A DNA stretch of 5,631 nt from CAG-390 sp045544735 (lineage in GTDB: Bacteria > Bacillota > Clostridia > Oscillospirales > CAG-272): positions 1-5,631 of the forward strand of contig JAZPZM010000057.1 in the NCBI GenBank assembly GCA_045544735.1. The letters are read 5' to 3'. Under the pieces are notes generated by a model that searched no databases, was not told the DNA's origin, and saw nothing but the letters and a program-made list of their open reading frames with translations. The translations under genes and the position numbers were made by a program. Positions 1 through 5,613 of this stretch are shown here, piece by piece. The first letter of the stretch is position 1. Every line of letters starts with the position of its first letter.

Positions 1-17
1 CGCCTAAAGTTTAAGGT

Positions 18-301
18 GCGGGAATAGCGCAACCTTTAGCGTCATTCCGAAGTCGCGGTGCGTTGTTCCGCGCCGCGACGAGCGAATCTCGCCGTTTTTC
101 CGCAGAAAAACGGCGCCTGATGTTCGCACTGACTGCTTCTCAAACGATAAAAGCCAAAGCACACGGCGAGAGTCCGAAAGGGAAAGTCTGTGCGAACATC
201 AAGCGCAAAAATTCTGCGGAATTTTTGCGAGATTCGCTCGGCTCAGCACGGAACGGCGTGCTTCGCCTTCGGAATGACGCTAAAAAGTGCGCCGTTCCCG
301 C
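18..301. repeat. MITE-like nested inverted-repeat element
   Basis: The ends form an imperfect 35-bp inverted repeat (18-52 with 267-301, 30 of 35 matching). Its inner 18 bp (35-52 with 267-284) are perfect and contain GCGTCATTCCGAAG. Inside it lie further perfect arms: 52-58/73-79, 80-90/229-239, 91-100/105-114, 119-129/190-200, 204-214/219-229 and 246-250/257-261. All nest without crossing, so either strand could fold as a multibranch structure. Only the loop at about 130-189 lacks obvious pairing. No transposase or credible protein is encoded. TTTAA occurs just outside each end (10-14 and 306-310) and could be a target duplication, but the evidence is weak. The CATTCCGA and GAATCTC motifs resemble interspersed repeats I recall from many bacterial genomes; that is memory, not a search. 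A structured RNA is the main alternative to a non-autonomous mobile element. Confidence 0.7.
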
Positions 302-347
302 TCTCTTTAAAAAATTTCGGAATGACGCAGGAGAGTGCGCTATCCCG
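268..347. repeat. Imperfect 48-bp direct repeat of the element's right end
   Basis: TTCGGAATGACGC occurs at 268-280 and again at 316-328. In both places it is followed at the same distance by a similar GTGCGC...TCCCG tail (287-300 and 335-347). The offset is 48 bp. The second copy looks like a partial duplication or the remnant of another insertion of the nested inverted-repeat element next to it. A short AT-rich stretch (306-317) separates the two. Confidence 0.6.
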
Positions 348-356
348 TTTTCAATA

Positions 357-537
357 GGTAGCTTTTTGCTACCGCAAAAAGCATTTTATAAAAACAAAAG
401 TGGTCAAAGCCGAGGCTTTGACCACTTTTTTCCTTCATATTTGGCGCAAGCCAAATACATCATTCATCATACGCCGAAGGCGTATATCATATTTGGCGCA
501 AGCCAAATACATCATTGTGAAATCCCTTGGATTTCAC
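357..537. repeat. Left hairpin array, downstream of cysE
   Basis: Short perfect hairpins follow one another. They are GCTTTTTGC with loop TACC (361-382), the 15-bp terminator stem (396-429), ATTTGGC-GCAA-GCCAAAT at 439-456 and again identically at 491-508, ATACGCC-GAA-GGCGTAT (469-485), and GTGAAATCC-CTT-GGATTTCAC (517-537). The stretches between the three middle hairpins are made of ATCAT or CATCAT repeats. Stem sequences differ while loop type and linker are kept, as in a modular repeat family. The last hairpin overlaps the cysE stop codon. The array has no coding potential that I believe. It may also protect the 3' end of the operon mRNA; that is inference. Confidence 0.75.
396..429 (-). 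terminator. Bidirectional Rho-independent terminator of the operon
   Basis: A perfect 15-bp stem (396-410 with 415-429) has a 4-nt loop. Read on the minus strand it ends in TTTT-G-TTTTT, about 105 nt past the cysE stop, so it fits as the end of the four-gene transcript. On the plus strand it ends in TTTTTT (426-431), so it should also stop transcription entering from the left. It sits within a hairpin array but its stem is twice as long as its neighbours'. Confidence 0.8.
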
Positions 538-1280
538 TCCTTCTTTTCGCCTTTAAGTTCAGCCACCTCGCCTAAAAGCGCAGTCACCTTCGCCTCAAGC
601 TCCGCGAGCTGCTGCGCTATCGGGTCGGGAACGTGAACGTGGTCAAGCTCATCCTCAAGCTTCGCGCCGCCCTTGCGCACGACGCGCGCGGGAATGCCGA
701 CGGCGGTAGCATTCTCGGGTATCTCCTTAAGCACTACCGCGCCCGCGGCGATCTTGGCGTTGTCGCCTATCTTAAACGGTCCAAGCACCTTTGCGCCCGT
801 GCCGACCATAACGTTGTTACCGAGCGTGGGGTGGCGCTTGCCGCTGTCCTTACCCGTACCGCCGAGCGTTACGCCCTGATATATCGTGCAATGATTGCCG
901 ATCTCGCACGTTTCACCGATAACTACACCCGATCCGTGGTCGATAAAAAGACCGTGACCGATGGTCGCGCCCGGATGTATCTCAATACCCGTGAAAAATC
1001 TTGCAAGCTGGCTCACCGCGCGGGCAGGAAAATATTTCTTGCCGAGATACAGCTTATGCGCTACGCGATACGCCAAAATAGCGTGAACGCCCGAATAAAG
1101 CAGTAATATCTCCGCGTTGCTTCTTGCGGCGGGGTCGCGCTCGCGCACGGAAGCAATATCCTCCCTTATCTCGTCGGAAACGGCAATTACCACGTCAGCC
1201 GCGGTGTCAATTCCCTTTGCTATCTTCTGTGCGCCCTTTTTTGCAAGAGCACAAAGCTCGTCATACTTAAAATTTATCAT
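534..1280 (-). CDS. cysE: Serine O-acetyltransferase CysE
   Basis: This cytoplasmic enzyme transfers acetyl from acetyl-CoA to L-serine, giving O-acetylserine for cysteine synthesis. The protein has 248 residues. An alpha-helical N-terminal domain (about 36-95, with REDIASVRERDPAAR) precedes a left-handed beta-helix of hexapeptide repeats (about 99-200). Visible family residues are GIEIHPGA (98-105), the catalytic His in IDHGSG (His115), Glu100 in the place of the E. coli catalytic Asp143, GVTLGGTGK (136-144) and His150 in KRHP. The C-terminus (about 218-246) looks like a short coiled coil. About 35 N-terminal residues precede the usual family start. The ATG is nevertheless well supported, with AAGGAG at 1290-1295, 9 nt away, inside the end of the upstream gene; the stop-to-start gap is 3 nt. 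The stop codon lies in a repeat hairpin (517-537). It is the last gene of the operon. Identity is near certain; its reason for being in a sugar operon is not evident. Confidence 0.95.
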   Translation of the reverse strand: MINFKYDELCALAKKGAQKIAKGIDTAADVVIAVSDEIREDIASVRERDPAARSNAEILLLYSGVHAILAYRVAHKLYLGKKYFPARAVSQLARFFTGIEIHPGATIGHGLFIDHGSGVVIGETCEIGNHCTIYQGVTLGGTGKDSGKRHPTLGNNVMVGTGAKVLGPFKIGDNAKIAAGAVVLKEIPENATAVGIPARVVRKGGAKLEDELDHVHVPDPIAQQLAELEAKVTALLGEVAELKGEKKE

Positions 1281-1283
1281 CTA

Positions 1284-2093
1284 TCAATACTCCTTGATTG
1301 CCGCAATATCCTTGCGGGTAAGCTCGTACGTCTTGGTCTTGGCATCCTCGTGCCAGATGCACAGAGTCCCGTACGCCTCGTCGTTATAGTTTACGTCGTC
1401 AACGTAGTATATGTCAACGTATATGGCAACTATTCCCTCAATTTCGGGAAGTGCGTCAAACACCATTCTGCGATAGGTGTAGAGCGTTTTTTCGGCAGGC
1501 TTTGCCGACGTTGCCTTGATGCGCGTCGTTTCCAAAAACTCTGCCTTGTCGTTGTCGGTCTTATCGTCGGGGGTAAGGTCGGTAAGCACGCGCAACGTCA
1601 CGTCGTAATATTCCCCGCCCTTTTCGGGGACGGCGGGAAGTGCGTAATCCTTCGCAAGATGCTCAAGCGTGCTGTCGTTGTACCTGAAAACTATCTGCGC
1701 CTGATGCGCCGTGGGGAAAATAAGCGAGCTCGTAACGCCGAAATATCCGTAGTTTCCGGGGTCTGTGACGTTACCGTCCTCGTCGTAGGTCGCCTTTTCA
1801 TCGGTTATATCGTTGTGGTCGGGCTGGTAGAGCGCAAAGCCGTCAAGAGCTCCGCTCTGCTCCGCTTGCGCGTAAGCGTCGGCAAGCGCCTCATTCCCCG
1901 CGATGACCTGCATATCCGAGGGGTCGCCCGATGAAAATATACGCCAGAGAACGAGCGCGTTTATAAGCAATATCACGCCTATGAACGAATATTTCAACGT
2001 TTTTCCGAGTATTCGCAAAGGCAGGGGATACGGGGGCGCTTCGTACGGCTCCTCTAAATATCCCTCGTCCTCATCCTTGAAAAAATCAGCCAT
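1284..2093 (-). CDS. Single-pass membrane protein of unknown function
   Basis: I do not recognise this 269-residue protein. It opens with an acidic, Pro/Tyr-rich cytoplasmic tail (1-25: several Asp/Glu, then EAPPYPLPL). A short basic stretch (LRILGKTLK) and one hydrophobic segment (about 35-53, YSFIGVILLINALVLW) follow. The rest (about 55-269) is hydrophilic, Asp/Tyr-rich and presumably outside the membrane. The charge pattern suggests N-in/C-out topology as a signal anchor. No cysteine pairs, lipobox or catalytic motif stand out; the only Cys (245) is near the end. The start is supported by AAGGAG at 2099-2104, 5 nt from the ATG, overlapping the permease stop. Its position between a permease and cysE suggests co-expression only. 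It may be a lineage-specific envelope protein. Confidence 0.85.
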   Translation of the reverse strand: MADFFKDEDEGYLEEPYEAPPYPLPLRILGKTLKYSFIGVILLINALVLWRIFSSGDPSDMQVIAGNEALADAYAQAEQSGALDGFALYQPDHNDITDEKATYDEDGNVTDPGNYGYFGVTSSLIFPTAHQAQIVFRYNDSTLEHLAKDYALPAVPEKGGEYYDVTLRVLTDLTPDDKTDNDKAEFLETTRIKATSAKPAEKTLYTYRRMVFDALPEIEGIVAIYVDIYYVDDVNYNDEAYGTLCIWHEDAKTKTYELTRKDIAAIKEY

Positions 2094-2102
2094 TTTTACT
2101 CC

Positions 2103-3218
2103 TTAATCGGCGAGCTTCATGTCGCCGTCCTTGATCCATCCTATCTTGCGGAAAATTTCGTTAAAGACGATGGACAAAATCGCGGGAAGAACGATGCAAA
2201 CGAGCGCAAGTCCCACCCAAGAGGTCGCGTTCATCTCGGTGATGTCGATAACGCCGATAGGTCCGACCATTCCGCAAGTACCCATGCCCGCGGCAACGCC
2301 CGAACATTTAAGCTTAAATACCATCGTGGAGATTGGGCCCGTGATAGCCGCGGCAAGAGTGGGAGCAAGCCATATTATCGGCTTTTTCACGATATTGCCC
2401 ATCTGCAGCATCGACGTGCCGAGTCCCTGCGACACAACGCCGCCCCACTTGTTATCGCGGAAGCCGGCGGCGGCAAAGCCTACCATCTGCGCGCAACAGC
2501 CCGCAACCGCAGCACCGCCCGCGAGCAAAAAGCCCTCGTCCGTTCCGTTCTGCACCGCGACGGCAAGCGCAGAGCCCGAAAATATCATAGCGCAGATAGC
2601 CGCGCTGGAAATGGGAAGCGTAAGAATAACGCCCACGACCACGGAAACCACAACGCCCATAAGCAAGGGCTGGAAGGTGGTAGCGGTCGCAATAAATACG
2701 CCGAGATAGTACATAACGTACGAAACGAGCGGACAAAGCAGCCACGATGCGCTAAATCCCGCAAGAAGCACCACGACGGGCGTTACGAGAATGTCCACCT
2801 TCGTCTTTTTGGAAACGAGTCTGCCTATCTCACACGCGATAATAACGGCAAAGAACGCGCCCGCAGGACCTGCGGAATAGAATATATTCCCCTCTCCCGC
2901 GTTTGCGGTAGCCGCCCACTTGAAGATGCCGCCGTCCGAGGTTATGACAGCTCCCATAGCGTTTGACATTGCGCCAACGCCCGCTGCCGAGAAGATAACG
3001 AGCGGGTCAGCGCCGAGCTTGTGCGCGATAGCAACGCCGATAGCCATACCCGTTGCCGCCTTTGCATAGGTGGCGATAGTGCCGAGAAATTCAAGCCCCG
3101 TGTACTTTCCGACGGTGTCGAATATCGTTCCGATAAGGAGCGAGGCGAAAAGTCCGAGTGCCATTGCGCCCATAGCGTCAATAAAATAGCGTTTAAGGTA
3201 CTTTTTAAGCGTTTTCAT
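2103..3218 (-). CDS. Stand-alone PTS IIC-type membrane transporter (PTS_EIIC_2-like)
   Basis: This is a very hydrophobic 371-residue protein with roughly ten membrane segments, for example at about 13-32, 45-65, 113-133, 141-160, 184-202, 205-222, 229-250, 281-301, 305-325 and 333-352. GTSMLQMGNIVKKP (267-280), GPIST (294-298) and GMGTCGMVGPIG (311-322) match what I know of the PTS_EIIC_2 family of sugar-PTS membrane subunits. No IIA or IIB phosphoryl domain is fused or adjacent. It probably imports a sugar, plausibly the pentulose used by the upstream kinase, but substrate and PTS dependence are inferred. The reading frame is open 27 nt further upstream to an ATG at 3245, but that lies inside the kinase gene. 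The ATG at 3218 has AGGGAG (3226-3231) 7 nt away and only 1 nt from the kinase stop, so I chose it. MKTLKKYLKR then gives a normal basic N-terminus. Confidence 0.87.
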   Translation of the reverse strand: MKTLKKYLKRYFIDAMGAMALGLFASLLIGTIFDTVGKYTGLEFLGTIATYAKAATGMAIGVAIAHKLGADPLVIFSAAGVGAMSNAMGAVITSDGGIFKWAATANAGEGNIFYSAGPAGAFFAVIIACEIGRLVSKKTKVDILVTPVVVLLAGFSASWLLCPLVSYVMYYLGVFIATATTFQPLLMGVVVSVVVGVILTLPISSAAICAMIFSGSALAVAVQNGTDEGFLLAGGAAVAGCCAQMVGFAAAGFRDNKWGGVVSQGLGTSMLQMGNIVKKPIIWLAPTLAAAITGPISTMVFKLKCSGVAAGMGTCGMVGPIGVIDITEMNATSWVGLALVCIVLPAILSIVFNEIFRKIGWIKDGDMKLAD

Positions 3219-3219
3219 T

Positions 3220-4890
3220 TTACTGCTCCCTGACCTCTGCCGCAAGAGCGCGCAGACGCTTCATAACGTCGTTTGCACCCCTGCCGAAATAATCGTGCAA
3301 AGTGAGATATTCAGCGTAGAGCCTATCGTATATCGCGCTGTTTTCCTCGTTCGGCTCGTAGGTGCGGCAGACCTTGCTTGCAAGCGCGTCCGACGCCGCG
3401 TAAATATCGGGATACACGCCCGCCGCAACCGAGGAATAGATGGCACTTGCAAGCGAGGGGAGATTTGCAGATGAGACGACCTCGATGCGCATACGGAGAA
3501 CGTCCGCGTATATCTGCATCATAAACGGGTCCTTGCGCGCCATTCCGCCCGCCGCAACGAGCGACTCGGAGCGAATACCGTGCTTTTCAAAATTTTCAAA
3601 TATCACGCGCGTCGCAAACGCGGTAGCCTCAACAAGTGCGCGAAGCACGTCGTGGGGGCGCGTGCGCAGATTCATTCCGAGCACCACGCCCGAAAGATCG
3701 CTGTCGTTGAGTATGTTTCTGTTGCCGTTCCACCAGTCAAGCGCGATAAGTCCCGACTCACCCGGTCGCTTTTGCGCCGCCTCGGATATCATATACGCAA
3801 TCGGGGAAATGTCCGCCGCGTGCGCCGCCTCGGCGATTTCGGCGGTGGTGAAATTGTTAGCAAACCACGCGAAATGGTCGCCCGCACAGCAAAGCCCCGC
3901 CTCGTGTCCGTAGAGCGAGGGCGCAACGCCGTCAAGCGCGCTTCCGCAAATGCCCGAAACGGCAATATCTTCTTCGGAAAGGAAGTAATAACAGTTCGAC
4001 GTGCCGAAGATTCCAACGGTCTTGCCGGGGCGAAGCACACCCATAGCGGGGGCGGCAACGTGCGCGTCGGGCATAGCGACCGAAACTGCCGCGCCCTCGG
4101 GAAGTCCGAAATTCTCGGCGGCGGCGCGGGTCACTCTGCCCGCAAGCGAGCCCGCCTTGAGAAGCGGCGCGAAGAGCTTATCCCTTGCGGCATAGCGAAG
4201 CCGCTCGTCAAGCGCGGCAAGGAAATCCTCGGAGGGATATCCGTCCGCCTCGCTGTACTGCGCCTTGTATGCGGCGGTCACGTAGCTGCGCACCTGAGTG
4301 CCGACGAGGTGGGAAACGATGAAATCGCCCGCCTCAACGACGGAATCGCAAGCCTCGTAAACGTCGGGAGCGCAGTCAAGAAGCTCCCAGAGCTTCGGCA
4401 AGGTAAACTCACTTGAAACCTTGCCGCCCATTCGCGCTATCCACGGCTCGCCGCGCTGTGTGGCAAGCTCGGTTATGCGGTCGGCGTAGGGCTGTGCCGC
4501 GTGATGCTTCCAAAGCTTGACGTAGGCGTGCTTTTCCTTTGCGAATTTAGGGTCAAAGCAAAGCGGAAGTCCGTTTTCGTAAACGGGGATGAGTGTGGAG
4601 CAGGTGAAATCCACGCCCACGCTCACAACGTCAGCCTTGTCAACGCCCGCCTTCGCGATAACCTCGGGCACGACCTGCGAGAGCGCGTAAAGGTAGTCCT
4701 CTGGGTCTTGGAGCGCGTAGTCGGCGGGAAGCGACTCGCCGCTTGCGCTGAGCGTCTTGTCCATAACGCCGTGCGGATAATCGCAAACGGCGCAGGCAAG
4801 CTCCGCGCCCGCATCCTCGCCAACGAGCGAGACGAGAAGCGCACGACACGAAAGCGTGCCGAAATCTATTCCGATAGCATACTTTTTCAT
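3220..4890 (-). CDS. araB: L-ribulokinase, FGGY carbohydrate kinase
   Basis: This cytoplasmic kinase phosphorylates L-ribulose with ATP to L-ribulose 5-phosphate, the second step of L-arabinose breakdown. Its 556 residues are close to the 566 of E. coli AraB. The FGGY N-terminal domain starts with GIDFGT (7-12), the phosphate-binding loop. VGVDFTCST (91-99) and KLWKHHAAQ (125-133) are typical of ribulokinases rather than xylulokinases or glycerol kinases. The likely catalytic base is Asp275 in MPDAH. GTSN (296-299), ALDWWNGNRN (383-392) and GGMARKDP (448-455) mark the C-terminal nucleotide-binding half. The ATG has GAGG (4898-4901) 7 nt upstream, about 25 nt after the expected transcript start. 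It is first in the operon, and its last codons carry the ribosome site of the permease gene. Isomerase and epimerase genes are not in view, so a different ketopentose or pentitol substrate remains possible. Confidence 0.92.
   Translation of the reverse strand: MKKYAIGIDFGTLSCRALLVSLVGEDAGAELACAVCDYPHGVMDKTLSASGESLPADYALQDPEDYLYALSQVVPEVIAKAGVDKADVVSVGVDFTCSTLIPVYENGLPLCFDPKFAKEKHAYVKLWKHHAAQPYADRITELATQRGEPWIARMGGKVSSEFTLPKLWELLDCAPDVYEACDSVVEAGDFIVSHLVGTQVRSYVTAAYKAQYSEADGYPSEDFLAALDERLRYAARDKLFAPLLKAGSLAGRVTRAAAENFGLPEGAAVSVAMPDAHVAAPAMGVLRPGKTVGIFGTSNCYYFLSEEDIAVSGICGSALDGVAPSLYGHEAGLCCAGDHFAWFANNFTTAEIAEAAHAADISPIAYMISEAAQKRPGESGLIALDWWNGNRNILNDSDLSGVVLGMNLRTRPHDVLRALVEATAFATRVIFENFEKHGIRSESLVAAGGMARKDPFMMQIYADVLRMRIEVVSSANLPSLASAIYSSVAAGVYPDIYAASDALASKVCRTYEPNEENSAIYDRLYAEYLTLHDYFGRGANDVMKRLRALAAEVREQ
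3226..3231 (-). promoter_or_regulatory. Ribosome binding site of the permease gene, inside araB
   Basis: AGGGAG spans the last two sense codons before the final Gln codon of the kinase and lies 7 nt before the ATG at 3218. It decides between that start and the longer frame beginning at 3245, and implies translational coupling. Confidence 0.8.
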
Positions 4891-4897
4891 ATTTTTT

Positions 4898-4902
4898 CCT
4901 CA
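4898..4902 (-). promoter_or_regulatory. Ribosome binding site of araB
   Basis: TGAGG followed by a 7-nt A-rich spacer precedes the ATG at 4890. It is the only good Shine-Dalgarno in the short leader and fixes the start. Confidence 0.75.
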
Positions 4903-4921
4903 AATTAGAGATAATTAATTT

Positions 4922-4950
4922 ATTATATACTATTTTTTCGAATTTGTCAA
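4922..4950 (-). promoter_or_regulatory. Consensus sigma-A promoter of the araB operon
   Basis: On the minus strand TTGACA (4950-4945) and TATAAT (4927-4922) are both perfect and separated by exactly 17 bp. Transcription should start near 4915, giving a leader of about 25 nt that is too short for a riboswitch or attenuator. No clear cre or AraR operator is seen. AATTAATT (4913-4920) lies at the expected start site but could be mere AT-richness. The tandem repeats begin 10 bp upstream of the -35 box. Confidence 0.88.
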
Positions 4951-4960
4951 ATATTTAAGA

Positions 4961-5140
4961 GATTTTCTTCCCGCACACGCTACTTTCTGCCGCAACGCGC
5001 CATTTTCTTCCTGAATATTCCACTTTATGCCACCTGCGCACGCTCTTTTCCGCTCTCACGCACTTCTCACCACACACGCACACTTCGTGCCATTCTCGCA
5101 CATTTCATTCCATTCTCACACATTTCGTGCCAAAGCTCAC
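4961..5140. repeat. Nine degenerate 20-bp tandem units
   Basis: Between the araB promoter and the 41-bp repeats the sequence falls into consecutive units of exactly 20 bp, starting at 4961, 4981, 5001, 5021, 5041, 5061, 5081, 5101 and 5121. Most begin with a CA(C/T)TT(T/C) motif and carry CC near position 10-11, for example CACTTCGTGCCATTCTCGCA (5081) and CATTTCATTCCATTCTCACA (5101). Units nearest the 41-bp array are the most alike and the far ones the most decayed. The plus strand is poor in G. No gene is seen here. The unit length equals about two helical turns. Confidence 0.7.
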
Positions 5141-5468
5141 CATTTTCATCCCAAACTCGCCCGATTTGTGCCAAATCGTTCCATTTTCATCCCCAACTCG
5201 CCCGATTTGTGCCAAATCGTTCCATTTTCATCCCAAACTCGCCCGATTTGTGCCAAATCGTTCCATTTTCATCCCAAAGTCGCCCGATTTGTGCTAAATC
5301 GTTCCATTTTCATCCCAAACTTGCCCGATTTGTGCCAAATCGTTCCATTTTCATCCCAAACTTGCCCGATTTGTGCCAAATCGTTCCATTTTCATCCCAA
5401 ACTCGCCCGATTTGTGCTAAATCGTTCCATTTTCATTCCACACTCATCCACTTTATACCAAAACACGG
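5141..5468. repeat. 41-bp tandem repeat: seven near-identical copies plus one degenerate
   Basis: Copies start at 5141, 5182, 5223, 5264, 5305, 5346 and 5387, with a decayed eighth at 5428-5468. Each consists of a 20-bp half, CATTTTCATCCCAAACTCGC, and a related 21-bp half containing the perfect hairpin CGATTTG-TGC-CAAATCG. The seven copies differ at only a few positions, such as AGTCG or CTTG for CTCG and GCTAAATCG for GCCAAATCG in copies 4 and 7. The period is contiguous with no variable spacers, so it is not CRISPR. The plus strand stays open in one frame (a 95-residue GTG-start frame at 5209-5496), but it has no ribosome site, and because 41 is not divisible by 3 the frame rotates through three phases. 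I do not call it a gene. Confidence 0.93.
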
Positions 5469-5611
5469 CTTTTTGCACCGCAAAAAGCTACCTTAACATT
5501 TTGCGCAAGCAAAATATTTCACATTTGCCCGCGGGCAAATATTTCACACGCCGTAGGCGTATTTCACCCGTTCCGCAGGAACGGATTTCACTGAAAACGC
5601 GAAGCGTTTTC
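5468..5611. repeat. Right hairpin array with invariant ATTTCAC linkers
   Basis: Six hairpins occur in a row: GCTTTTTGC-ACC-GCAAAAAGC (5468-5488), ATTTTGC-GCAA-GCAAAAT (5498-5515), the perfect palindrome ATTTGCCCGCGGGCAAAT (5523-5540), ACGCC-GTA-GGCGT (5548-5560), CCGTTCC-GCA-GGAACGG (5568-5584) and GAAAACGC-GAA-GCGTTTTC (5593-5611). The four gaps after the second to fifth hairpins begin with exactly ATTTCAC (5516, 5541, 5561 and 5585). Stems are unrelated in sequence, while loop type (GNA or GCAA) and linker are conserved. The arrangement matches the array downstream of cysE and suggests one repeat family. No protein is encoded. Confidence 0.85.
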
Positions 5612-5613
5612 CA

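Noticed and set aside
63..575. 170-residue plus-strand open frame across the left region
   Set aside because: It runs through the nested inverted repeats, the terminator and the hairpin array, and overlaps the cysE end. It has no family features and its sequence is explained by the repeats.
3219..3245. Permease start at the upstream ATG (3245)
   Set aside because: It would overlap the kinase end, lacks its own good ribosome site and adds a polar MRQRSGSSK prefix. The ATG at 3218 has AGGGAG at ideal spacing.
3580..4416. 278-residue plus-strand frame opposite araB
   Set aside because: It is basic, low-information sequence lying wholly antisense to a clear FGGY kinase with conserved motifs, so it is a codon-bias shadow.
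4891..4915. Riboswitch or attenuator in the araB leader
   Set aside because: With the promoter at 4922-4950 the leader is only about 25 nt and AT-rich, too short for such an element.
5141..5468. CRISPR array
   Set aside because: The repeats are contiguous, with near-identical sequence through the whole 41-bp period. There are no variable spacers and no cas genes.
5209..5496. 95-residue plus-strand frame with a 41-residue internal repeat
   Set aside because: It has a GTG start without a ribosome site. The protein repeat is only the 41-bp DNA repeat read through three phases.
5592..5613. Catabolite-response (cre) operator: TGAAAACGC...GCGTTTTCCA
   Set aside because: The symmetry is wider than a cre site, does not fit the 14-bp consensus, and is explained as one module of the hairpin array. 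It is also far from the araB promoter.
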